Origin: Richelia sinica FACHB-800
GTDB lineage: Bacteria; Cyanobacteriota; Cyanobacteriia; Cyanobacteriales; Nostocaceae
NCBI RefSeq assembly: GCF_014698825.1
Contig: NZ_JACJTT010000015.1
Coordinates: 44,695 to 108,694, forward strand
Direction of reading: 5' to 3'
Length of the DNA: 64,000 nt
In this document: positions 50,768 through 59,989 of the stretch, in pieces
Numbering within the stretch: the first letter of the stretch is position 1
How the letters are laid out: every line of letters begins with the position of its first letter
The notes under the pieces: model-generated
The model's database searches: none
What the model was told of the DNA's origin: nothing
The model's input: only the letters and a program-made list of their open reading frames with translations
Made by a program: the position numbers and the translations under genes

Positions 50768-51003
50768 TGCGGGAGGCTAGAACCTGGGACTTATTTAGTT
50801 TTCAAGGTGCAGTTGCGCGAATGAGATAAATATAACATTCAAACCGAAGATAGCACAAGTAGAAAATTAGCTGAAATAGAATCCCTGTAAGGTGCGCGGA
50901 TCATTTTTATCAATCAACCTCTTCAAGACCTGATGTATATGGGTTTTCAGGTATTTTACCTTTACCTCTTTTTTTACACCTAACCATCCGCGCACAGATG
51001 CAG
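50768..51003 (-). promoter_or_regulatory. CRISPR leader region with an inverted repeat
   Basis: The DNA right of the last repeat is AT-rich. In minus-strand reading it contains CCTTGAAAACTAAATA about 30-50 bp from the array, a phrase I associate with cyanobacterial leaders. A perfect 10-bp inverted repeat GTGCGCGGAT (50892-50901) and ATCCGCGCAC (50986-50995) brackets its distal part, a feature seen in other cyanobacterial leaders as I recall. The array promoter should lie here. Newest spacers should therefore be those at 50695-50730 and leftward. Confidence 0.55.
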
Positions 51004-51103
51004 CTAAGAGCTAAATTTTTGATAGATAAAGCGGGGATGACCCAGACTTATATAACTACGGCTACACTGAAAAAGGTGCGTTTTATTTCTACCCACTGAC
51101 ACG

Positions 51104-52255
51104 ATGAATCCTCAATCTTCCCGTTCTGACAAAATTCTGGTTGTGGACGACTCCCCGGATAATATTTTTCTCGTCAAAACTATTTTAGAGGCGGAAGGTT
51201 ACACAATTAGCTCGGCTGAGAATGGTGCTGAAGCTTTGATAGCATTGCAAACATATAGTTGTGATTTAGTTTTACTAGATTTAATGATGCCGGGGATGGA
51301 TGGCTATGAAGTGACTAGACGAATTCGCAGGGAAATAAATTTACAACAATATATCCCCATTTTATTGATTACAGCCCATGATACTGCTGATGTTGCACAG
51401 GGTCTAGACTTGGGTGCAGATGATTTTATTCGTAAACCTGTGGCAGTGGAGGAATTATTAGCTAGGGTGCGATCGCTCTTGCGCCTTAAACATAGTATAG
51501 ATGAACGTGACCAAATTGCCCGTCAGCGGGAAGATTTTGTTTCTCGTCTCACCCACGATTTACGGACTCCACTCATTGCCGCAGAGCGAATGTTGATGCT
51601 ACTGCAAAACGGTGCTTTAGGACAACTGTCTCCAGAAATTTACGAAGTGATGACCATCATGTCACGTAGTAATACAAATTTGTTGTCTATGGTCAATACT
51701 TTGTTGGAAGTTTATCGTTTTGAAGCTGGTCGCAAGAGTTTAGTTTTTCAACCTGTACAACTGAGTCAGTTAATCACGGAAGTTGCGGGAGAATTAAAAC
51801 CCCTAGCATTGGCAAAAGCTTTAGCTATTAATCTTGATTTTGCTGGTGATTTAGCTGCTCAAGCCATTATATGCGATCGCTTAGAAATTCATCGTCTACT
51901 TACTAATCTGATTGGTAATGCCATTAAGTTTACAGACTCTGGCTCGGTGACTATCAGTTTAAAAGATCCAGAACAGTTAAATCATTTAAATTCGCAATTT
52001 TTTATTAATTCGGTTCCTAATAATTATATTGCCATAGAAATTAGAGATACAGGTGTTGGTATTCCTTTAGCACAACAAGCCAATATTTTTGAACGTTTTC
52101 GTCCTGGAAATCATCAAAGTTCTGGCAGTGGTTTAGGATTGTATTTGTGTCATCGCATTGTTACGGCTCATCAAGGTCAAATCATAGTTGATTCGGAAGT
52201 GGGAAAAGGAAGTATTTTTACTATTTATTTACCTAAAAAACAGTCGATAAATTGA
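51104..52255 (+). CDS. Response-regulator/histidine-kinase hybrid (REC-HisKA-HATPase)
   Basis: The 383-residue cytoplasmic protein has an N-terminal receiver with the phosphoacceptor Asp59 (LVLLDLMMPGMDG) and Lys111 (DFIRKPV). A HisKA H-box, LTHDLRTPLIA with His151, follows. Then come N-box HRLLTNLIGNAIKFTD, G1 RDTGVGIPL and G2 GSGLGLYLCH. It has no membrane or PAS sensor, so its input is likely phosphorelay through the receiver. No cognate regulator is beside it. The 5' end lies just beyond the CRISPR leader. Confidence 0.9.
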   Translation: MNPQSSRSDKILVVDDSPDNIFLVKTILEAEGYTISSAENGAEALIALQTYSCDLVLLDLMMPGMDGYEVTRRIRREINLQQYIPILLITAHDTADVAQGLDLGADDFIRKPVAVEELLARVRSLLRLKHSIDERDQIARQREDFVSRLTHDLRTPLIAAERMLMLLQNGALGQLSPEIYEVMTIMSRSNTNLLSMVNTLLEVYRFEAGRKSLVFQPVQLSQLITEVAGELKPLALAKALAINLDFAGDLAAQAIICDRLEIHRLLTNLIGNAIKFTDSGSVTISLKDPEQLNHLNSQFFINSVPNNYIAIEIRDTGVGIPLAQQANIFERFRPGNHQSSGSGLGLYLCHRIVTAHQGQIIVDSEVGKGSIFTIYLPKKQSIN

Positions 52256-53794
52256 CTATGAGCAAATATTATTCAATAATTTTAAATGTTGATTTACCGG
52301 AGCAATAGTATTTGCTGCTATCATGCCACTTGCCGCTACAGCAGGTAAACCAATTCCAGGAAAAGTTGAATCTCCACAACATAACAACCCAGATAAAGGT
52401 GTTGTTGCACCAGGAAATAAACCTTGACCCGCAGCTATAGCTGGGCCGTAACTACCATGATGACGACGCAAAAATCTACTGTGGGTGAGAGGGGTTCCCA
52501 CTAAGGTGACTTCACAACGGGAACGAATATCGGGGATAATTCTTTCTAAAGCTTGCCACATTACTTCCCCACGTTCTTGTTTTAATAAGGCATATTCTGG
52601 ACTATTGCGTTCTATTCCTTGCCAAATGGCAAATGGTTCATTACCAGGAGTATAAACGTGAATTACATGTTTACCTGCTGGTGCTAAAGATGGGTCGAGA
52701 ACTGAGGGAATAGATATCAAAACCACATTTTGTGGTGCAGTTACGCCTTGATGCCAATCGTTAACTACAATGTAATGAATGCCCAAGTTTTTAGGTAATG
52801 CTGCTGCATCAATGCCTAAATGTAGGTGCATGAAACTATCACATTCAGGGGTTGCTTGTTGCTTCTGTAGATAGAATTTAGGTACTGCACCAGGGGGAAT
52901 GAGTTTGAGGGTATCCCACACAGAAGCGTTGGAAACAACTGCTTTACTTGCTTTAATTTCTTGACCATTGCGGAGACGCACGCCTACAGCACGTCGGTTT
53001 TCTACTAAAATTTCTTCAACATGGGCATTTAAGACTAATTTACCACCATGTTTCGTTAATCCTCGCACCAGTGCATCAACTAAGGCACCACTGCCACCTA
53101 TGGGATAATCTAACTGGACGTGGGGACGATACCAGTCTGCAAACATGAATGCAACTTCTGCGGCAATTGTTCCCTCTGCGGGTAGTCCCGATAAGAGAAA
53201 GCAAAGCAGGTCTAACCAGTTGCGAATAAATGGGTCTGTAATCACACCATCAATGATGCGGGAGAAGGGCCCAGTTAATTTGATGACGTTAGCAGCTTGT
53301 TGCAGTAAAGCTGGGGCAAATTTACCCATAGTGAGTATGGCACCTAAATCGTAGCGTAAGGCCGCAGGTGGGAGAGCGATCGCACTTTTACCCAAAGGTG
53401 TCATAATTTCCTGTAGTTTACGCCATTCTGCTACAGCTTTTTCTCCCCGTAGTCTCTGCAAGATGTCACAAAATTGGTCAGCACCAACTTGAGTATCAAA
53501 GTTACCTTCTGGCAAATAGCAACCCCAGGTATCGTAATTGACGCAAGGTAAATCTTCTCCAATGGCATCTAGAACCTGCCGTAAAGGATTAGGAGAAGGG
53601 GTGTAAGATAAACCAGAATAGAGGGATGGCCCAGACTCGAATTTATAGCCATTGCGTTCAAAACTATGTGCTGCACCACCAGCAATGGAATGGCTTTCTA
53701 CCACTGTGACATCAATTCCGTAGTGGGCCAACAATGCACCACAACTTAATCCTCCAATACCACTACCAATGACGACTACTTCTGTGTTGTTCAT
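52256..53794 (-). CDS. CrtISO/phytoene desaturase-family FAD oxidoreductase
   Basis: The frame reaches 53953, but the conserved start is the ATG at 53794 (MNNTEVVVIGSGIGGLSCGA). The longer frame would overlap the divergent PAP/fibrillin gene. About 512 residues. The dinucleotide motif GSGIGGLS and the following VTVVESHSIAGGAAHSF are clear. The C-terminus has GLLCCGDSTFPGIGLPAVAASG, the FAD-binding end typical of CrtI/CrtISO. It resembles carotene cis-trans isomerases (CrtH), though it could be a related desaturase or retinol-saturase-like enzyme. The divergent fibrillin gene supports a thylakoid pigment role. Confidence 0.8.
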   Translation of the reverse strand: MNNTEVVVIGSGIGGLSCGALLAHYGIDVTVVESHSIAGGAAHSFERNGYKFESGPSLYSGLSYTPSPNPLRQVLDAIGEDLPCVNYDTWGCYLPEGNFDTQVGADQFCDILQRLRGEKAVAEWRKLQEIMTPLGKSAIALPPAALRYDLGAILTMGKFAPALLQQAANVIKLTGPFSRIIDGVITDPFIRNWLDLLCFLLSGLPAEGTIAAEVAFMFADWYRPHVQLDYPIGGSGALVDALVRGLTKHGGKLVLNAHVEEILVENRRAVGVRLRNGQEIKASKAVVSNASVWDTLKLIPPGAVPKFYLQKQQATPECDSFMHLHLGIDAAALPKNLGIHYIVVNDWHQGVTAPQNVVLISIPSVLDPSLAPAGKHVIHVYTPGNEPFAIWQGIERNSPEYALLKQERGEVMWQALERIIPDIRSRCEVTLVGTPLTHSRFLRRHHGSYGPAIAAGQGLFPGATTPLSGLLCCGDSTFPGIGLPAVAASGMIAANTIAPVNQHLKLLNNICS

Positions 53795-53867
53795 GAATAA
53801 TAGTTGATTACTAGACGTTGTTTGATAATGATAAATTTTGTAGTGTCCCACAGCTAGGTTAAAACCC

Positions 53868-54521
53868 TTGAATAATCTACTCTCATTAAAGGAAAAATTA
53901 CAAGCAGCACTTGATGTCATTACCACCCGCAAAGATGGTTCTCCGATTACCAATTTGCAAATAGACGCAACTACTGCTACAGAACTTGAGCAGTTGACTA
54001 CAGAGTTAGAAAGTTGTAATCCCCATCCTCATCCCCTAGCCAATGCTATCGATTTATTGGCTGGTTGCTGGCAACTGCAATACTCTACTGCTAGGGAAAT
54101 TCGGTCTTTAGTGAATCTACCTTTGGGTTTAAAGTTAGGTCAAGTTTATCAAGTAATTAATGTTGATAATAAACAGTTTTTTAATGTTGCTTTTGTCCAA
54201 CATAATTGGGGATTATTATCTGGATATGTACGAGTAACTGCCAGTTTTGAACCTGCAATAGAGGATTCATCACCTGTACCAGATAAACGCATCAATGTCT
54301 ATTTTGACAAACGCTTTTTAGCTATTAATAAAATTGTTGGTGTTCATACTCCTCAACTCAATCCCTTTAAAGTTATGTCTGCAAATAATCCTCGTGGACG
54401 AGTGGCAAGTTTGGATATTACTTATTTAGATGAAAATATGAGAATTGGTCGGGGTGGTGATGGTAGTTTATTTATTCTCAAAAAAGTGGATGCTATCCCT
54501 GGGAATACAAGTTTAATTTAA
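53868..54521 (+). CDS. PAP/fibrillin (plastid lipid-associated) protein
   Basis: The gene starts with TTG at 53868; no in-frame ATG is available upstream before a stop. The 217-residue product has the PAP/fibrillin core with LAGCWQLQYSTAREI (residues about 66-80), LGLKLGQVYQVINV, and the C-terminal SLDITYLDENMRIGRGGDGS followed by LFILKK. Fibrillins bind lipids and isoprenoids at thylakoids and plastoglobule-like bodies, protecting photosystem II in stress. It is divergent from the CrtISO-like gene with 73 bp between start codons, so the two probably share a regulatory region. Confidence 0.85.
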   Translation: MNNLLSLKEKLQAALDVITTRKDGSPITNLQIDATTATELEQLTTELESCNPHPHPLANAIDLLAGCWQLQYSTAREIRSLVNLPLGLKLGQVYQVINVDNKQFFNVAFVQHNWGLLSGYVRVTASFEPAIEDSSPVPDKRINVYFDKRFLAINKIVGVHTPQLNPFKVMSANNPRGRVASLDITYLDENMRIGRGGDGSLFILKKVDAIPGNTSLI

Positions 54522-54562
54522 GGCTTGTTATTCCTTGGAAAATTCTCATATATACATTTCAT

Positions 54563-54698
54563 GTAGGGTGTGTTGTCGCGTGGTGCAACGCACCGTCAAT
54601 CATTTTATTTCTTGTAAAAATGCTTTTTGTCGTTCTCGTCTCTGCGTACGCCAAAAAATACAGCAGATTTCATTAGCCTCTGGCATAACACACCCTAC
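54563..54698. mobile_element. MITE-like element with 12-bp perfect terminal inverted repeats
   Basis: GTAGGGTGTGTT (54563-54574) and AACACACCCTAC (54687-54698) bound a 136-bp non-coding segment. I recall this terminus as a frequent interspersed sequence in Nostocales genomes. No target-site duplication is obvious. It has no transposase, so it would need one in trans. Confidence 0.6.
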
Positions 54699-54830
54699 GA
54701 AATAATTGATATTTGTTCTGCTCCAGACCAAAGAGGAAATTACCAACAGATAGATTAATTTACTGTTATCACTATCTCAATATTTATACGGTTGAGTTTA
54801 TTGTTAAAAATATTATAGTATTTAAACAAG

Positions 54831-54874
54831 TCTAACTAAAAAAGTATAAAATTTTATTTACTTTTTTAGTTAGA
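54831..54874. promoter_or_regulatory. 44-bp palindrome upstream of the cyanobacteriochrome kinase
   Basis: Perfect 16-bp arms TCTAACTAAAAAAGTA and TACTTTTTTAGTTAGA flank a 12-base AT-only centre. It lies 160 bp before the start of the hybrid kinase gene. The internal T-runs allow a two-way terminator, but such a long dyad in an upstream region may also be an operator. Confidence 0.45.
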
Positions 54875-55034
54875 TAGACATGGTAATTACTGATTGCTGA
54901 TCATTAATTTATTATCTGAAGTTTTAGTCTTCACATCTGTTACAGAAAGCTAATAGTCTCACAGTTCTGATAGTTACTCTGGAGAACTCAAAGCCAGAGA
55001 TTGATTAAACATTTCCGCATCTATAATTTAATTT

Positions 55035-58000
55035 ATGAGCTATAGCTCCCCCATCACTATCCTGCTGATTGATGATTGTCTTGAAGATAGGGAAATAGTT
55101 CGTCGCTTTTTACAAAGGGACAAGTTATATACCTATCGCATTGTGGAATTGGAAACAGGAATAGAAGCAATAGAATGGTGTCAACGAGAGACACCAGATA
55201 TCATCTTGCTTGATTATATGCTGCCTGATGGGGATGGGATAGAGTTTTTGGAGGAATTTAGACAATATTTCTCCATTAGTCAAACCTCAGTAATTATGCT
55301 GACGGGACAAGGTGATGAAGTAATTGCCGTGCGGTCAATGAAAAGTGGTGCCCAGGATTATCTAGTCAAAGGGCAAATTACAGCGAAAATACTGCAAAGT
55401 ACAATTCATCAATTATTTACCCAATTGCAGCTGAACCGACAATTAGAGCAAATTCGGGAACAGCAACAATTGATTGCATCAGCAGCTTTACGGATTCACC
55501 AATCACTGCAATTAGAAGAAATTCTCTCCACCATAGCTACAGAAGTACGCCAGTTTCTCAAAGCCGACCGGGTGCTTGTGTATCAATTTCACCCAGATAT
55601 GAGTGGTACTATTGTGGCTGAGTCAGTGCTGCCGATCTGGAAAGTATCTTTTGGAATGCAAATAGAGGATACCTGTTTTCAACAGGGTGGTGGTAGACAA
55701 TATTATCAAGGCAGAAAGCGGTCGATTGATGATGTTTATCAAGCTGGGTTAACAGACTGCCATTTACAACTGTTAGAAGAATTTGCAGTCAAAGCCAACT
55801 TGGTAGTACCAATTATGGTGACAGAGCAATTATGGGGTTTATTAATTGCTCATCAATGTTCTGCACCACGGCATTGGAAACCCCATGAATTGGATTTGTT
55901 GGATCAACTTTCGATTCAAATTGCGATCGCTATTCAAAAAGCAAGCGCCTATGAACAAGCACAAGCGGAACTAGCAGAACGCAAACAAGCAGAAATGGCC
56001 CTCCAGGAAAGTGAAGCCCGATTTCAGGCATTCATGAATCATAGTCCTTCCGCTTCCTGGATTACTGATACAGATGCTCGCCTAGTTTATGTCAGCCAAA
56101 CTTATCTCCAAGTTGTAGAACTGGGAGCGCAAACGGTAGATGATGTCATTGGCAAAACAGCCTATGATTTGTATCCTGTAGAAATTGCTCAACAGTTTGT
56201 GGAAAATACCCGACTAGTAGCCCAAACCCAGCGGGTTCTAGAAACTATTGAAAAAGCTCCTAGACGAGATGGCACTATAGGAGATTTTTTAGTTTATAAA
56301 TTCCCTTTACCCAACATATCAGGGCAATGTTTAGTAGGTGGAGTGGCAGTTGATATTACTGAAAGGGTACGTGCAGAACAGGCATTACAACAATTGAATC
56401 AAGAATTAGAAACAAGAGTTGAACAACGTACCGCAGCTTTACAAGAAAGCGAAGAAAGATGGCAGTTAGTATTAAGAGGTAGTAATGATGGAATTTGGGA
56501 TTGGGATTTTAGAAAAAATGAAATATTCGTCTCCACTCGCTGGAAAGAAATGCGGGGATTGGAGGGTGAAGAAATTAGCAACAAGGTAGAAGAATGGTCA
56601 AGTCGCGTTCATCCTGAGGATTATGGGCGGGTTATCCAGGCAATTTATGACCATTTTGACCACAAAACACCTTTTTTCCAAGAAGAATACCGCATCAAAC
56701 ATACAGATGGCTCCTATCGCTGGATTTTAGACCGGGGTCAGGCTTTGTGGGATGAAACAGGTAATGTGATTCGTATGAGTGGTTCCCAAACAGATATCAC
56801 CCAACGCAAAAAAGATGAAGCTGAGTTATTAGCAATCAGTACACTGCAAAAAGCTATTTTAGATGGTAGTGATTATTCAATTATTTTCACTGATTCTGAG
56901 GGTGTGATTCAAATTTTTAACGCTGGTGCCGAAAAAATGTTAGGGTACACAGCCGATGAGGTAATTGGTAAACACGACCCAAAATTATTTCATAAAGCAG
57001 AGGAAATACAACCACTTATAGCCAAACTTTCCCTAGAATTAGGTAGAGAAATTCCTGGAGGGAAGGAATTTTTTACTTATATGACTCAAAACGGCCAGAT
57101 TTATGAAAATGAATTTACTTACATTCGCAAAGATGGCTCTAGTTGCCCTGTATTTCTATCACTTTCTGCCCTGTCTAATTCTCAAGGTCAAATTATTGGA
57201 TTGTTAGGTATTGCCAAAGATATTACTGACCGCAAACGCAATGAGGAGGAACTACGACATCTTTCCGCTCGGTTGTCCCTAGCACTTCAAGCAGGAGCTA
57301 TTGGCACTTGGGACTGGGATCTAGTCAAAGATCCTGAATGGGATGAACGGATGTATCAATTGTATGGCCTGCAAAGGTCAGAAATTTCATCAACTTATGA
57401 GGCTTGGAGAAAGGCAGTTGCTCCAGAGGATCTAGCTGAATTTGATGCTGATTTTCAACAGATGATGGAGGAAAAAAAGGAATTTAGGAGAGAATTTCGG
57501 GTTATACATCCAGATGGTAGTGTTCACTTTCTCATCTCCGCGCTTGTGGTCCAACACAACGAACAGGGTAAACCTAAACGCATGGTGGGTATTAACTACG
57601 ATATTACTGAGCGGAAAAGAATAGAGTTAGCTCTCAGGAAAAGTGAACAACGCTATGCAGCTTTGACACAAGCTGCTCCAGTGGCTATCTTTCAAATTAA
57701 TAGTGTTGGTGAATGTATATATGCCAATGACCGCTGGGGTGAGATCACAGGTAGACCAGCCATAGCTGCATTGGGGAAGGGATGGATTGATACTTTACAC
57801 CCAGAAGACCGCGATCGCATTGTGGCTAAATGGAGTCAATGGTATCAAAACTATGAACCAGGACAAATTTATCGTCTGGAAGGTCGGTGTCTACGTCCTG
57901 ATGACAGTATTACTTGGTTCTATTGTCAAATCCTAGCAGAAACCGATGGCGAGGGAAACATAGTTGGCTATATTGGCACATTGACAGATATCACTGAACA

Positions 58001-59234
58001 GAAACAAGCAGAAACACAATTGTGGCAGACCAACGAAGAACTGACCAAAGCCAATACAGAATTAGCCCGTGCAACAAGATTGAAAGATGAATTTCTGGCC
58101 AATATGAGCCACGAATTACGAACCCCCCTCAATGCCATTTTGGGCATGTCTGAGGGCTTACAGGATCATGTGTTTGGTGCAGTGAGCGATGTACAATTAA
58201 AAGCGATCGCTACTATCGAGCGTAGCGGTAGACATTTATTAGAACTGATCAACGATATTCTCGATTTATCAAAAATTGAATCTGGCAAATTAGAACTAGA
58301 ATTGAGCGATGTTTCCGTCAAAAGCCTCTGTGATTCTAGTTTAATTTTCATTAAACAGATGGCATTGAAAAAAAAGATTAGCCTCAAATCCAATATTGCC
58401 AGTAACTTTGGTACCATCCAAGTAGATGAACGCCGGATGCGTCAGGTGCTAATTAATCTTTTGAATAATGCAGTCAAATTCACCCCAGAACATGGTTGCG
58501 TATCCCTTAAAGTTTGGCTAGAAGCACCAGTCTCTCCCCATTCCCCTACTTCCACATCTAGTCCCGTTCTCTGCTTCTCCGTCATTGATACTGGTATTGG
58601 CATTAGCCAACAGGACATGGGTAAACTGTTTCAGTCTTTTGTCCAAGTTAATAGTAGCCTCAACCGTCAATATGAAGGCACAGGTTTAGGATTGGCCTTA
58701 GTCAAGCGCATCGTGGAATTACATCACGGCACAATTACAGTCAGTAGCGAAATAGATAGAGGCAGTTGTTTTACTGTCCGCATTCCTTACCTGACCAATC
58801 ATGAGAAGTTACCTACCCTAGTCCATCTTCCCTCATCTGTTGAGCAAGAATTATCTCCACCCACTGTCAAATCCCATGTGATTTTGTTAGTAGAAGATAA
58901 TCAAGTGAATATTTATACAACCTTAGATTATTTAGAAAGTCGGGGCTATCGGCTGATTGTTGCTAACAACGGCAAACAAGCCCTAGAAATTTTGAAAACT
59001 GAACAGCCTGACTTAATTTTAATGGATATTCAAATGCCCGAAATGGATGGGATAGAAGCCATCCACCGCATTCGTCAAGATTTGCAGGTTGATGTGCCTA
59101 TTATTGCCTTGACAGCCTTAGCGATGCCAGGTGATAAAGATAACTGTTTAGCTGCCGGGGCTAATGAATATTTCACCAAACCTATCCAATTCAAGCAATT
59201 AGTAGCAACTATTGAGAAACTTTTGAAACGTTAA
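55035..59234 (+). CDS. Hybrid histidine kinase with a cyanobacteriochrome-type GAF domain
   Basis: The 1399-residue protein has, in order: a receiver (Asp60), a GAF domain (about 155-305), five PAS/PAC repeats (about 325-445, 470-590, 605-735, 745-865, 870-990), HisKA (FLANMSHELRTPLNAIL), HATPase (NLLNNAVKF, GTGLGLALVK) and a C-terminal receiver (ILMDIQMPEMDG). In the GAF domain the canonical bilin-binding Cys242-His243 lies in GLTDCHLQLLEEF. Asp212-Thr-Cys214-Phe fits the DXCF second-cysteine motif. Both cysteines suggest a two-Cys cyanobacteriochrome that binds phycocyanobilin or phycoviolobilin. A pair of receivers gives a multistep phosphorelay. No membrane segment is seen. Confidence 0.85.
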   Translation: MSYSSPITILLIDDCLEDREIVRRFLQRDKLYTYRIVELETGIEAIEWCQRETPDIILLDYMLPDGDGIEFLEEFRQYFSISQTSVIMLTGQGDEVIAVRSMKSGAQDYLVKGQITAKILQSTIHQLFTQLQLNRQLEQIREQQQLIASAALRIHQSLQLEEILSTIATEVRQFLKADRVLVYQFHPDMSGTIVAESVLPIWKVSFGMQIEDTCFQQGGGRQYYQGRKRSIDDVYQAGLTDCHLQLLEEFAVKANLVVPIMVTEQLWGLLIAHQCSAPRHWKPHELDLLDQLSIQIAIAIQKASAYEQAQAELAERKQAEMALQESEARFQAFMNHSPSASWITDTDARLVYVSQTYLQVVELGAQTVDDVIGKTAYDLYPVEIAQQFVENTRLVAQTQRVLETIEKAPRRDGTIGDFLVYKFPLPNISGQCLVGGVAVDITERVRAEQALQQLNQELETRVEQRTAALQESEERWQLVLRGSNDGIWDWDFRKNEIFVSTRWKEMRGLEGEEISNKVEEWSSRVHPEDYGRVIQAIYDHFDHKTPFFQEEYRIKHTDGSYRWILDRGQALWDETGNVIRMSGSQTDITQRKKDEAELLAISTLQKAILDGSDYSIIFTDSEGVIQIFNAGAEKMLGYTADEVIGKHDPKLFHKAEEIQPLIAKLSLELGREIPGGKEFFTYMTQNGQIYENEFTYIRKDGSSCPVFLSLSALSNSQGQIIGLLGIAKDITDRKRNEEELRHLSARLSLALQAGAIGTWDWDLVKDPEWDERMYQLYGLQRSEISSTYEAWRKAVAPEDLAEFDADFQQMMEEKKEFRREFRVIHPDGSVHFLISALVVQHNEQGKPKRMVGINYDITERKRIELALRKSEQRYAALTQAAPVAIFQINSVGECIYANDRWGEITGRPAIAALGKGWIDTLHPEDRDRIVAKWSQWYQNYEPGQIYRLEGRCLRPDDSITWFYCQILAETDGEGNIVGYIGTLTDITEQKQAETQLWQTNEELTKANTELARATRLKDEFLANMSHELRTPLNAILGMSEGLQDHVFGAVSDVQLKAIATIERSGRHLLELINDILDLSKIESGKLELELSDVSVKSLCDSSLIFIKQMALKKKISLKSNIASNFGTIQVDERRMRQVLINLLNNAVKFTPEHGCVSLKVWLEAPVSPHSPTSTSSPVLCFSVIDTGIGISQQDMGKLFQSFVQVNSSLNRQYEGTGLGLALVKRIVELHHGTITVSSEIDRGSCFTVRIPYLTNHEKLPTLVHLPSSVEQELSPPTVKSHVILLVEDNQVNIYTTLDYLESRGYRLIVANNGKQALEILKTEQPDLILMDIQMPEMDGIEAIHRIRQDLQVDVPIIALTALAMPGDKDNCLAAGANEYFTKPIQFKQLVATIEKLLKR

Positions 59235-59304
59235 ACACTTACATAGGAAAATTTGCCAGTCATAATAGAGATTAGTGAAAAATCGCAGATTAATTAAAGT
59301 ATCT

Positions 59305-59760
59305 ATGAAACGTCGCGAGTTTATCAATTGGGTAGGTTTAGGTTGGATAGCCAGTTCTTTACCAGTGGCAATTGCTGCTTGTTCTTCGGAAACAACTACT
59401 CAAGCAAATTCCCCAAATAATTCCACTTCCCCAAATAACTCCACTGCTCAAACATGGCAAAAAGTGGGGACTGTGGCCCAATTAGATCAAAAAGGTCAAC
59501 TATTAGCTCAAAATTCACCAGTGGGCCCAGTATTGGTAGTGGGAACATCAAAAAGCAAAAATTTAATTGCCGTCAATCCTACCTGTACCCATAAAGGCTG
59601 TACTTTAGGATGGCAAGCCAAAAAAAATCAATTTGTCTGTCCCTGTCATGATGCAGAATTTGGTCCAGATGGCAAAGTAAAAGAGGGCCCAGCGGAAAAA
59701 CCTCTCAAGACTTTTACAGCCAAAATCGAGGGTGATGCTGTGTTGGTTAAACCTGCATAA
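59305..59760 (+). CDS. Tat-exported Rieske [2Fe-2S] protein
   Basis: The frame opens at 59275 with GTG, but the ATG at 59305 gives the twin-arginine signal MKRREFINWVGLGWIASSLP, followed by an IAAC lipobox-like site. About 151 residues. The cluster motifs are CTHKGC (Cys104, His106) and CPCHDAEFGPDG (Cys122, His125), with Cys109 and Cys124 placed for the disulfide; numbering is from 59275. A Pro/Asn/Ser-rich linker joins signal and domain. It is shorter than the main b6f Rieske protein PetC, and resembles alternative cyanobacterial PetC-like proteins. It stands alone, without petA. Confidence 0.85.
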   Translation: MKRREFINWVGLGWIASSLPVAIAACSSETTTQANSPNNSTSPNNSTAQTWQKVGTVAQLDQKGQLLAQNSPVGPVLVVGTSKSKNLIAVNPTCTHKGCTLGWQAKKNQFVCPCHDAEFGPDGKVKEGPAEKPLKTFTAKIEGDAVLVKPA

Positions 59761-59989
59761 AGATTACCAAAAAATCAATTCTCTCAGCCATCAGGGGTGT
59801 ATAGGATTAATCCCATTTCACAAAAATTCGGAACCAAATATATTGGTTTGTTAATTCTTTCCCCCTACCCCCACAGACCAAATCGAAAATTGATTGCTAG
59901 TTTGTGGTACTAGTATTTAAATCTACTAAACTAAGAAGATAAACCCGTTAACATAGATTACAGCCATCAGTGCAAGGCTACATAATAAG

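Noticed and set aside
53795..53953. N-terminal extension of the CrtISO-like protein
   Set aside because: It lies before the conserved FAD-binding start and overlaps the divergent fibrillin gene.
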